A stretch of DNA of 64,000 bases from Tardibacter chloracetimidivorans (GTDB lineage: Bacteria > Pseudomonadota > Alphaproteobacteria > Sphingomonadales > Sphingomonadaceae): positions 2,529,501 through 2,593,500 of the forward strand of contig NZ_CP018221.1 of the NCBI RefSeq assembly GCF_001890385.1, in the 5' to 3' direction. A model generated the notes under the pieces. The model worked only from the letters and a program-made list of their open reading frames with translations. It was not told where the DNA came from and ran no database searches. Below, piece after piece: positions 53,150 to 60,477 of this stretch (the stretch's first letter is position 1; each line of letters starts with the position of its first letter). Position numbers and translations under genes: made by a program.

Positions 53150-53843
53150 CACATGCGTCGAGTTCGAGGGAAAAAGGATTGCCGTTCCGCTGGCGGACCA
53201 GCTCGACGAACCAGCGGGCGCGGCCGACACCGGGATAGGGCAGCCGCGCCGACGACGCACAGCCGATCCGCCAGCGCGTCATCGCCGACGAGGGCTGATC
53301 GAGCGGGCATCGGTCGCGAGTGCGGTGTCGGCGGTAGAGCAGCATCGGCGTCTTGCCGTCCGATGCCGCAAGCTGGAGGCGGCGTGTGGCGGTCTGATCC
53401 GCCGCCCTGACTTCGGCGATCACGCAGGCGACCGAGCCATCGCGCAGAGCGTCCTCTGCCATCGCCAGCACCTCGGCATCCTTGCGGCCTTGGGCATAGA
53501 GGATGCGATCGGGGCCGAGCCCGACCTGTTCGAGGCCGGGCGCGTACAAGTCAAATTTCGAGAGCGCCCACAGCACGGTGAAGCCGGATTGCGATGCGAA
53601 GCGGGCGGCGATACCCGCTGCGAACAGCGTCGCGGCAGCGTCGTCACTCAGCGACGGCCGCGCCGGCGCGATCTCGTGGAGGCCTGCACCATCGAGGCCG
53701 TGATCGGCTAATCGGTCGTCGAGCGCCGCCAGCCCGAACGCCAGCGCCGGCCCGTGCCGGCTCTGGGCGTGCGCAAGCTGTGCGCGAAGCGCAGCGATTT
53801 GATCGGCGCGCGGCCGATCGAGAGGTGGCGGTTGGGCAAACAT
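53067..53843 (-). CDS. imuA: ImuA, RecA-like mutasome protein
   Basis: A 258-residue protein: LAFGLAALDDRLADHGLDGA, GLHEIAPARPSLSDDAAATL, and LYAQGRKDAEVLAMAEDALR. This is the ImuA/SulA-like RecA-fold pattern. It overlaps imuB by 83 bases. A LexA box lies just upstream at 53866-53880. It is the first gene of the SOS mutasome operon. Confidence 0.88.
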   Translation of the reverse strand: MFAQPPPLDRPRADQIAALRAQLAHAQSRHGPALAFGLAALDDRLADHGLDGAGLHEIAPARPSLSDDAAATLFAAGIAARFASQSGFTVLWALSKFDLYAPGLEQVGLGPDRILYAQGRKDAEVLAMAEDALRDGSVACVIAEVRAADQTATRRLQLAASDGKTPMLLYRRHRTRDRCPLDQPSSAMTRWRIGCASSARLPYPGVGRARWFVELVRQRNGNPFSLELDACDDQGRLALPAATAHRATATAGAASQAA

Positions 53844-53865
53844 CGGGCAAGCTAACGACTCATTT

Positions 53866-53880
53866 GTTCGCCCTATGTTC
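53866..53880. promoter_or_regulatory. LexA (SOS) box upstream of imuA
   Basis: GTTC-GCCCTAT-GTTC matches the alphaproteobacterial LexA site GTTC-N7-GTTC exactly. It is 23 bases upstream of the imuA start, as expected for damage induction. Confidence 0.85.
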
Positions 53881-53909
53881 CCCCTCTATCCGATCTTCGT
53901 CAAGCAGAG

Positions 53910-54335
53910 TCAGACGCCGCCAAGCAGCCGTAGCGTCATCTCGTCACGCTCGCCGCCGAACCAGCGGTCGAGTGCCGCCGCCAGCAATGCCGCCGGCCGG
54001 GCTGCCTCGAACAAGGTCAGCGACGAGCGCAGCTTCATCGCGTCGACTTCGCCGAACACCGCTACGGGGTCGCTGGTCGGCAAATCCTGTAGCGCGGCCA
54101 CGCACTCGAGATAGCGCGCTCCGAGCACCGGATGATCGAGATATGCCGCCGCTTCATCGGCCGAGCGGATGCCGAAATGCTTTGCTGTTGAGCTTCGACC
54201 GAGGTCGGCGAGCTGCGGGAAGATGTACCAGATCCAATGCGAACGCTTGGCGCCGCGACGGATCTCGGCAAGCGCGCCGGCATAGGCCAGTGTCTGTGCT
54301 TCGACGAAACGGTCGAGGGAGGTCGCGTCGGGCAT
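53910..54335 (-). CDS. DUF1810 family protein
   Basis: A 141-residue protein: LDRFVEAQTLAYAGALAEIR, RGAKRSHWIWYIFPQLADLG, RYLECVAALQDL and DPVAVFGEVDAMKLRSSLTL. These are standard DUF1810 signatures. Function unknown. It begins two bases after the upstream YedK-like gene ends, so the two are probably cotranscribed. Confidence 0.88.
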   Translation of the reverse strand: MPDATSLDRFVEAQTLAYAGALAEIRRGAKRSHWIWYIFPQLADLGRSSTAKHFGIRSADEAAAYLDHPVLGARYLECVAALQDLPTSDPVAVFGEVDAMKLRSSLTLFEAARPAALLAAALDRWFGGERDEMTLRLLGGV

Positions 54336-54337
54336 CG

Positions 54338-54949
54338 TCAGAGCAGTGCCGGCTCGCTGGGCGGGAATACGCGCGTGACCGTCAGGGCGCCTTTCGGAAG
54401 CGCGGTCAGCACATCCGATGCCGGCACCGACGGGTCCAACCAATCCGCCCATTGATCGCGCTTCAACGGGATGATCTGGCGATGATGATACGGCCTCACG
54501 TCCTCGCCCGGCTCCATCGTCAGCATGGTGATGGCTTCGCCGGCCTGGGGGTGCGAGCGCCAGATGCCGGCTATGCAGAACCAGTCATGATCGTTCATCG
54601 TGAACAGCCACTTGGTTTTCCGCTTCTGGCCCGGCTGGGGATCGGTGAATTCATAAAAGCCATCGGCCAATATGAGGCAGCGACCGCTGGTGAACTCGCG
54701 GCCCTCCGAGCGGAAATTATAAACCGGCCTGCCGCCTTGGCCTGGCCAGCTCCACTTGCGGTTGACCAGTTCGCCAGCGCCGCGCTCGTCTTCGACGCTG
54801 CGCACAATCGGCGCGGTATCGCTGATCTTGATATCCTCGCGTGCCGGCACGTTCGGCGTGCCTTCGGGCATACTGATCTTGATCTTCAGATTGTCGAAAT
54901 CCTCGGCGATCGAGGCGATATCCACCTCCAGGCGATAATCGTTGCACAC
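54338..54949 (-). CDS. yedK: SOS response-associated peptidase YedK/HMCES
   Basis: A 203-residue SRAP protein. Met-Cys start (MCNDYRL) gives the N-terminal catalytic Cys2 that crosslinks abasic sites in single-stranded DNA. The conserved Glu in LADGFYEFTDP and the His in RPYHHRQIIPL are present. It is divergent from the second SRAP gene across a LexA box. Confidence 0.9.
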   Translation of the reverse strand: MCNDYRLEVDIASIAEDFDNLKIKISMPEGTPNVPAREDIKISDTAPIVRSVEDERGAGELVNRKWSWPGQGGRPVYNFRSEGREFTSGRCLILADGFYEFTDPQPGQKRKTKWLFTMNDHDWFCIAGIWRSHPQAGEAITMLTMEPGEDVRPYHHRQIIPLKRDQWADWLDPSVPASDVLTALPKGALTVTRVFPPSEPALL

Positions 54950-54980
54950 CGTTCGTCAGCCTTCCTTGCGACGCTTTATC

Positions 54981-54995
54981 GTTCCCATTATGTTC
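54981..54995. promoter_or_regulatory. LexA (SOS) box between the two YedK-like genes
   Basis: GTTC-CCATTAT-GTTC fits GTTC-N7-GTTC. It lies 32 bases upstream of yedK (54949, minus strand) and overlaps the first possible ATG (54990) of the plus-strand gene, so the later ATG 55002 is the more likely start there. Confidence 0.75.
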
Positions 54996-55001
54996 TTTGA
55001 C

Positions 55002-55520
55002 ATGGAACCGCCAATACCTTTCGATTCGGACGCGCCGCTGGGCGCTCGCCGCGCCATCATCCGGCGAAATCCGAACGATGCCAGCGAAATCGAGATGGTC
55101 GAGGCGACCTGGGGATCAAACCCGCGGTTCAGCGACGGCGACAGCTACCGCTTCGTGCGGGCGGAAGGGCGGACGTTCCCGGCCCATCGCTGTCTGATTC
55201 CGGCAAGCGAGTTCCATATGACCGTCGGACGGAAGCGCTATCGCGTCATGCTCGACGGCGGCAACCACTTCTATCTCGCTGCGGTTTGGGAGCCGCCGAT
55301 GGGCGATTGGCCGCTCTGCTATCGTGTCGTGACCGTCGCCGCGAACCCTGAGGTAGCGCGCTACCAGGAACGGCACGGCGCGATCATCCATCGCCGCCAG
55401 GTGATGCAGTGGCTCGACCATAGCGTGCCGGAGATCGATCTGCTTGAGACGCCCGCGGCGCGGACGTTCCTCATCGAAGAGATCGGAGCGGGACCCGTCC
55501 AGGAGATGCTGGCGCTGTAA
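55002..55520 (+). CDS. degenerate SRAP (YedK-like) protein without catalytic Cys
   Basis: A 172-residue protein (MEPPIPFDSDAPLGARRAII) matching the SRAP fold in MVEATWGSNP, AHRCLIPASEFHM, YHFYLAAVWEPP-like and ERHGAIIHRRQVMQWLDHSV. The Cys2 is absent from either possible start (MFFD or MEPP), and the position of the catalytic Glu (GFYE in yedK) is SEFH here. It may be a non-catalytic paralogue, perhaps binding DNA. It is divergent from yedK and shares its LexA box. Confidence 0.7.
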   Translation: MEPPIPFDSDAPLGARRAIIRRNPNDASEIEMVEATWGSNPRFSDGDSYRFVRAEGRTFPAHRCLIPASEFHMTVGRKRYRVMLDGGNHFYLAAVWEPPMGDWPLCYRVVTVAANPEVARYQERHGAIIHRRQVMQWLDHSVPEIDLLETPAARTFLIEEIGAGPVQEMLAL

Positions 55521-55723
55521 GCGTGGTTGATCGGCTGCGCGCGGCTCCCATCCCGAGGCATCGGTTCAGCGTCTAAGGCAGCGGCGTTACAAGCGCCTGC
55601 GCCGAGAGGATCGCAGCCGTGTCTTTCCCCTGCCCTCGCCTCTTGATCTGGTTCAAATCGCTTCCAAATCTCGGCGATAAGCTGAGCCTGAAGCTAGCCG
55701 CGACGAAGCGAAAGGAGGTATTC

Positions 55724-55957
55724 ATGTCGCAGCCTGTTTCCCGATATCTCCATCCGTTCGAGGTTGCGGGGCACCCGACGCTCGAACCGGAGGTGAAGCG
55801 CGCCATCCTCGCGTCCTGGGCATCCGATCGCGTCGCGGTCGAGGGCCAGCCGGCGCTCCGCCGGCCGCCAGGGGCCCGACAGCCCGTGTCCGTCGACGAG
55901 ATACTGGCGGCCCTACGATCGTTGGACGGTGAGGATGCAAGGCCGACCTTGCAGTGA
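55724..55957 (+). CDS. small plasmid protein, 77 residues
   Basis: ATG 55724 follows AAAGGAGG at an ideal distance. Sequence MSQPVSRYLHPFEVAGHPTL, EPEVKRAILASWASDRVAVE, PVSVDEILAALRSLDGE. Small proteins of this shape (SWASDxxAVE) are common near stress genes in alphaproteobacteria. The following gene overlaps by 4 bases. Confidence 0.65.
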   Translation: MSQPVSRYLHPFEVAGHPTLEPEVKRAILASWASDRVAVEGQPALRRPPGARQPVSVDEILAALRSLDGEDARPTLQ

Positions 55958-56325
55958 AGCGCGGTCCGCTTAGGCGCTGGCGCGAGCGGGGCGGACGGGT
56001 CGTACGCCTCCTGCTGCCCTTCGAAGATATCATGGATGTCGCGCTCGCGCTCCTCGCACTCACGCCGGATGAGCTTGCCGCGCTGGGCTGGAGCTTCGCC
56101 GCCCGCAAGCGTCTGCTCGAGCACTTTCTCGTAGCCGGCAAAGAGGCGGATGCGATTGATCCGTCCGCACTGGACCGGACGATCCTGACGTTGCGCCTGC
56201 CAGTGCGGGATGTGCGGCGGCTCCAGGATTTTGCGCGCCGCGAACTCCCCAAAATGGCGAGCCGGGCCGCAGTGATCGATCGACTTGAAGCGGCGCTCGA
56301 TGCCGCCATCGGTGGGGAGCGCTGA
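55954..56325 (+). CDS. hypothetical protein, 123 residues
   Basis: GTG 55954 overlaps the previous stop by 4 bases, so translation is coupled. An acidic/hydrophobic helical protein (IMDVALALLALTPDELAALG, LEHFLVAGKEADAIDPSALD, AVIDRLEAALDAAIGGE). No family recognised. Confidence 0.6.
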   Translation: MKRGPLRRWRERGGRVVRLLLPFEDIMDVALALLALTPDELAALGWSFAARKRLLEHFLVAGKEADAIDPSALDRTILTLRLPVRDVRRLQDFARRELPKMASRAAVIDRLEAALDAAIGGER

Positions 56326-56344
56326 ACCGCGCCGGCTCGGCGGG

Positions 56345-57118
56345 TCACCTCCCCTTCCCCTCGGCGGCAAGCAAAGGCGGCGGGTCGCCTATCTTGACCC
56401 GGGTCTTCAACGTTCCATCGGGGCGTCGATGCAGGTCTATCCCTCCGAAATGCCGTCGCGTAAATGTCATGAGCTTCACGACGCTTTCATAAGTCGTCGA
56501 TCGTCCGAAGAACTTCACGGGCCCATGCCATTTGTCGCCCTCGATGACACGCATCCGATAGGTGCCAGGCGGAACCGGGACAGTGACGTCATCGTCCCCA
56601 TGAACGTAGACTGAGATGACGTGGTGGTCGGATCCGGGGTCGAACAGTTGGACGACAGCATTGGGCGATGCCGTCACCACCCGCATGCGCGATGTGGCAT
56701 CGTGCGGGTCTATGGCCGCGTTCACCGTGACGCTTCCAGAGGGCGGAAAAGGCAAGGCTGCTTCCCGATCGGGGAGCCAGCCACTGCGCCTCGCTTCCCG
56801 GTACATCGGATAAAGGAAGGAGGCGGCGAAGAGCAGAATGATCCACTTCTGCATGGGGTGGGGACCGAACCGCACCTTGCGGCCCTTCTGATAGTCGAAC
56901 CCCCGGTTCTTCGCATCGAACCAGAGCCCGCCGTTCGCGCCTCTCCCCTTGGCGTCGATCCACGAGGCGCTCCCTAGGGGTACGGCCTGTTCCTTTCGAG
57001 CTCTCTCCGCTCGAGCCTCGCGCGCAGCTTTGCCGAAGCCCCAAAAGCGCCTCCCCGGCGCAAGACCTTGGCGCTGCCGATAGCGTTCCTTCATGTAGTC
57101 ACGATCATCGATGCCCAT
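56345..57118 (-). CDS. plasmid membrane protein of unknown function
   Basis: A 257-residue protein from ATG 57118 (MGIDDRDYMKERYRQRQGLA). There is a J-like basic N-terminal part, one membrane segment (QKWIILLFAASFLYPMYREA), and a beta-rich periplasmic part (HHVISVYVHGDDDVTVPVPP, GTYRMRVIEGDKWHGPVKFF). Such proteins sit beside relaxase genes on sphingomonad plasmids. Function unknown. Confidence 0.65.
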   Translation of the reverse strand: MGIDDRDYMKERYRQRQGLAPGRRFWGFGKAAREARAERARKEQAVPLGSASWIDAKGRGANGGLWFDAKNRGFDYQKGRKVRFGPHPMQKWIILLFAASFLYPMYREARRSGWLPDREAALPFPPSGSVTVNAAIDPHDATSRMRVVTASPNAVVQLFDPGSDHHVISVYVHGDDDVTVPVPPGTYRMRVIEGDKWHGPVKFFGRSTTYESVVKLMTFTRRHFGGIDLHRRPDGTLKTRVKIGDPPPLLAAEGKGR

Positions 57119-57179
57119 GACGTAGGTCTCCCCCTTCACCGGCGCGGCCCACGTGGCGGATCGCGCCGGCATGATTTCA

Positions 57180-57383
57180 TCAGCTCCAGCCGTCGCGGCG
57201 GCCCTCGCCGCTGTCCTTGAGCCCGCGCCGGTCGAGGCTCGAGCGCCGGATCTCCAGTTCGACACCGTCCCGGGTGTCGCGCGTCCGGATGTCCCGCGGA
57301 TCGACATCGTTGCGCTTGGCAAAATCCTCGGCGGCCTTGGCGCTGCCGAACTTGCCCACCTCGTCAAAATCCCATCCACTCAT
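57180..57383 (-). CDS. small protein next to the relaxase, 67 residues
   Basis: ATG 57383 gives MSGWDFDEVGKFGSAKAAED, FAKRNDVDPRDIRTRDTRDG, VELEIRRSSLDRR. It lies 43 bases downstream of the relaxase on the same strand. Probably part of the mobilisation operon. No family name known. Confidence 0.6.
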   Translation of the reverse strand: MSGWDFDEVGKFGSAKAAEDFAKRNDVDPRDIRTRDTRDGVELEIRRSSLDRRGLKDSGEGRRDGWS

Positions 57384-57426
57384 CGTCGTCTCCATCATCA
57401 AGCTCCGGCGTCCGGCCGGCCGGTCT

Positions 57427-60400
57427 TCACAGGTCGAGCCCCAGGCTCCGTTCCGGCAGCGGCGGCAGAGCGTCGCCACGGTCCGGCTTGAGGTCGGGCG
57501 GTGACTTGGAAGCGCCGGCAGCGGCGGCGGCGCCTTGCGTGTGGGCCGGGGACGGCAGCTCACCCGGCAACGGCGGCAGGTCCGCCAGGTCGACCGGGCC
57601 GACATGAAGCTTCTCGCGGGGTCCGCTGCTCTTGCCGCGTGTGCGTTCGTGATCAACGTCGAGGCGACCGACGGTTTCGAGTGCCGACGTCTTGTTGCCC
57701 GGATTGTTGTCGAGCTGGCGCTCGAGCTTCTCCTTGTCGTCGACCACCATCGTGAGCTCATCGCGCACGCGCGTGACTCCGACATTGAACAGGCGCTGGT
57801 TGGAGAGATTGCGCTCCTGGCTCGACATGACGGTGATCGCCTTGTCGGTCGTGATGCCCTGCGCCATGTGCATGTTGAGCGAGTAGGCAAGGTCGAGCCG
57901 CGACAGCATCGGGTCGCCGAGATCGAGCGTCAGCCTCTCCTTGCCGGCGGTCTCAACGGTCACGCCCTCGGCGTCGACCGCGAGCACCCGCGCCAGCGCC
58001 GAGTTGTGGAGCCCGCGTTCCTTGTCGTTGGCGGTCCAGCGGATGCGGTCGCCCTCACGCAGGTGGAGATCCTTTTTCTCGCTGAGCTGCAGCCGGTCGC
58101 GCTTTTCGGTCGGCGACAGCTTCTGCGGATCAAAGCGTATGGACCGGTTGCCGAGCTTCAGGTCGACCTTGCCGTTCGGGTGGACCTTGGCGACGTCATA
58201 GCGGCCAGCGGCCAGGCCGACGTCCTGGCCGCCGCCGCGGCCGACCTCGAGCGTCTGCCCGGCCTGAAAGGTGGCCGCATAGCGCAGCTCCTCGCGCGTG
58301 GTGTTGACGCGCTCGTACACCGTGAGGTGGATGCCCTCCCCTCGCACGCTGCCTTCGGTGGCGAGGCCGTCCTGGATCCGCTGGTTGATGACCGCTCGCG
58401 CCGCGCGCCCCGACGCGAACACGGCCGTCGCCTCGCGATCGGCGGCGGAAAGGCCGAGCCACATCTCGGCCGCATGGAGCGCCGGACTCTGATGCTCGAC
58501 GACGCTTTCGCCCAGCACCTTCATCGCTTTGGACGCTTCGCCGAGGTTGGCGAGCGCCGCGACGGTGCGGAGCTGATCCGTGCGCTGCCGGATATTCTCG
58601 TCCATTCGCGCCATCGTGCCTCCACCCGCCTGGATGAGCGCGAACGACTTGCCGGCGTCGATTGAAGAGAGCTGCTGGCGGTCGCCCACGAGGACGAGCT
58701 TGTCGACGCCGAGCGCGGCGGCGATCTGGTGGAGCTTGAGCATGTCGTCGGACGAGACCATCGAGGTTTCGTCGACGATGAGCATCGAGCCGGCGAGCGC
58801 GGCGCGGGCTTCGTCGTATGCGGGCCCCCCGGCCTGAACGTGGCGCTCGTTGGCGAGGATGAACGAGGCGATCGTCTGGGATCTGATCCCTGCCCCTTCC
58901 GCGAGATCGGCGACCATCTTGTTCTGGAAGGCCAGGCCCATGACGGAGCGGCCCTCGGCTTCCGCGACACGCGCAACCGCCTGCAGCATGGTCGACTTGC
59001 CGGCGCCGGCGATGCCCTGGATCGCGACGGTCCTGTCCTCAGAGGAAAGGATCAGCGCGGCCGCGCCGAGCTGGCCGGCGTTGAGCTCCCTGTCTGCGAC
59101 CGCCTGGAGCCGCCCTGGAGCGTCCTGCGCGGCGAGGATGGGCGAGGCGAGCCCCCTGCCCTCCTCGACTGCCCCGAGGATCCGTTCCTCGGTCAGAAGG
59201 GCTTCCCGGGTCGTGACCATCCGCGGGTGCGTGTCGCCGATCCGCGCCTCGCCCGCGATGAGCTGGCCACGCCCGACAAGCTGCTCGATCCGCCGCTCGA
59301 CATGGTCGACTGTCACTCCCTTCAGCCCGAGGTCGAGCGCGGTCTTGCCAAGCTGGTGGACACTGAAGGCGGCTTCGCGTTCGGACAGCATCCGGACGGC
59401 GGAGGCGACCGCCAGTTGCGCGCGTGCTTCGGCCGGCGAGGTGGTCACTCGCGCAAGGCCGCGATCGACGAGAGGATCGTGCGCGCGCAGGGCCGACCCG
59501 AGCTTGTCCCATGCCGTCGACACCGCTTCCGATACGGCGCGGTAGCCGCGTTCGAGCGCGCTGCCGGGATCGCGTTGCGCCGCCCGGGCGAGGGCTGCGT
59601 CGAGGAGCGACTTGCCGTCGAAACCGAGCGCTGCCGCCTTGTCGATCCATGCCTGCCGCAGCGCCTCGCGATCCTCGACGTTGAGCTTGGGATCGCGCGT
59701 GTTGGTGGTGACGCCGTCCCGCCCCTTGGCCGATACAATGCCGAGCTCGGCCGTCTTTTCGAGTATCGCCTCGCGGCGCTGGCTGAACGCGTCGAGCACC
59801 GGCTTGGGCACGCCGGCGATCTCGAACGTGCCGTGCTTGCCCTTGAGCTCCACCTGGTAGCCGAGCTTCTCGAGCTCCTCGCGTAGGAAGGCATGGTAGA
59901 TCGAGCCGATCACGGAGTTGTTAGACCAGATCTTGTCTGCGTGGAGCGCCTGCCACTTGCCGTCGGGCATTTTGGTCAGGTTGGCGATGACGGCGTGGAC
60001 ATGGGCCTGCGGGTCGAGGGCGCGGCTCGTGCCGTGTTGGAAGAGCGCGTAGACGAGGTTCCCGCTCCGCATCGGAACCTTGCGGCCTTCGATGTCCTTG
60101 CGCCCCTCGGCGAGGTTGCTCTCTACCCAGGCCATTGCGCGGGTCACGGCTTTCATGTTGGCGCCGTCGGGACCGAGGATGCGCTTGTCGCCGGCGACAT
60201 AGGCGAGCACCGAAACGGATTTCGGGGCCGAAAAGGTGAGATCGACTCCGGCCCGCCGGTTCTCGACCTGGGCGACGGCCTCGCCGCCCGGCAAGATTCC
60301 GTTGAGAACGCCCTCGAATGCCTCCTTCGACACCTCGCCCGAAAGGCCGAGCGCGGCGGAACCTTCCCCGCCCCAGGCGCTGATCTCCGACGAGCCTTCG

Positions 60401-60474
60401 ACCGTGTAATAGTCGTCCTTCGCGAAGTAGCCGGCGGCGCCGGACGCGGAACGGACCGATGCGACCGAAAGCAT
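57427..60474 (-). CDS. traA: MobF (TrwC/TraI) conjugative relaxase-helicase
   Basis: A 1015-residue protein. The N-terminal TrwC relaxase domain begins MLSVASVRSASGAAGYFAKD with the YY pair in DDYYTVEG (catalytic tyrosines) and the HUH-type metal site in LDPQAHVHAVIANLTK. The helicase part has Walker A (VAIQGIAGAGKSTMLQAVAR), Walker B (MLIVDETSMVSSDDMLKL) and VLVGDRQQLSSIDAGKSFAL. It nicks oriT, stays attached and unwinds DNA. It follows TraD by three bases; the symbol is by common usage. Confidence 0.92.
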   Translation of the reverse strand: MLSVASVRSASGAAGYFAKDDYYTVEGSSEISAWGGEGSAALGLSGEVSKEAFEGVLNGILPGGEAVAQVENRRAGVDLTFSAPKSVSVLAYVAGDKRILGPDGANMKAVTRAMAWVESNLAEGRKDIEGRKVPMRSGNLVYALFQHGTSRALDPQAHVHAVIANLTKMPDGKWQALHADKIWSNNSVIGSIYHAFLREELEKLGYQVELKGKHGTFEIAGVPKPVLDAFSQRREAILEKTAELGIVSAKGRDGVTTNTRDPKLNVEDREALRQAWIDKAAALGFDGKSLLDAALARAAQRDPGSALERGYRAVSEAVSTAWDKLGSALRAHDPLVDRGLARVTTSPAEARAQLAVASAVRMLSEREAAFSVHQLGKTALDLGLKGVTVDHVERRIEQLVGRGQLIAGEARIGDTHPRMVTTREALLTEERILGAVEEGRGLASPILAAQDAPGRLQAVADRELNAGQLGAAALILSSEDRTVAIQGIAGAGKSTMLQAVARVAEAEGRSVMGLAFQNKMVADLAEGAGIRSQTIASFILANERHVQAGGPAYDEARAALAGSMLIVDETSMVSSDDMLKLHQIAAALGVDKLVLVGDRQQLSSIDAGKSFALIQAGGGTMARMDENIRQRTDQLRTVAALANLGEASKAMKVLGESVVEHQSPALHAAEMWLGLSAADREATAVFASGRAARAVINQRIQDGLATEGSVRGEGIHLTVYERVNTTREELRYAATFQAGQTLEVGRGGGQDVGLAAGRYDVAKVHPNGKVDLKLGNRSIRFDPQKLSPTEKRDRLQLSEKKDLHLREGDRIRWTANDKERGLHNSALARVLAVDAEGVTVETAGKERLTLDLGDPMLSRLDLAYSLNMHMAQGITTDKAITVMSSQERNLSNQRLFNVGVTRVRDELTMVVDDKEKLERQLDNNPGNKTSALETVGRLDVDHERTRGKSSGPREKLHVGPVDLADLPPLPGELPSPAHTQGAAAAAGASKSPPDLKPDRGDALPPLPERSLGLDL

Positions 60475-60477
60475 GGG

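Noticed and set aside
54338-55520. Possibility that the two YedK-like genes are a simple tandem duplication
   Set aside because: They are divergent and differ strongly in sequence and active-site residues.
58729-59886. 385-residue plus-strand frame inside the relaxase gene
   Set aside because: Antisense to the MobF helicase region; high-GC strand shadow.
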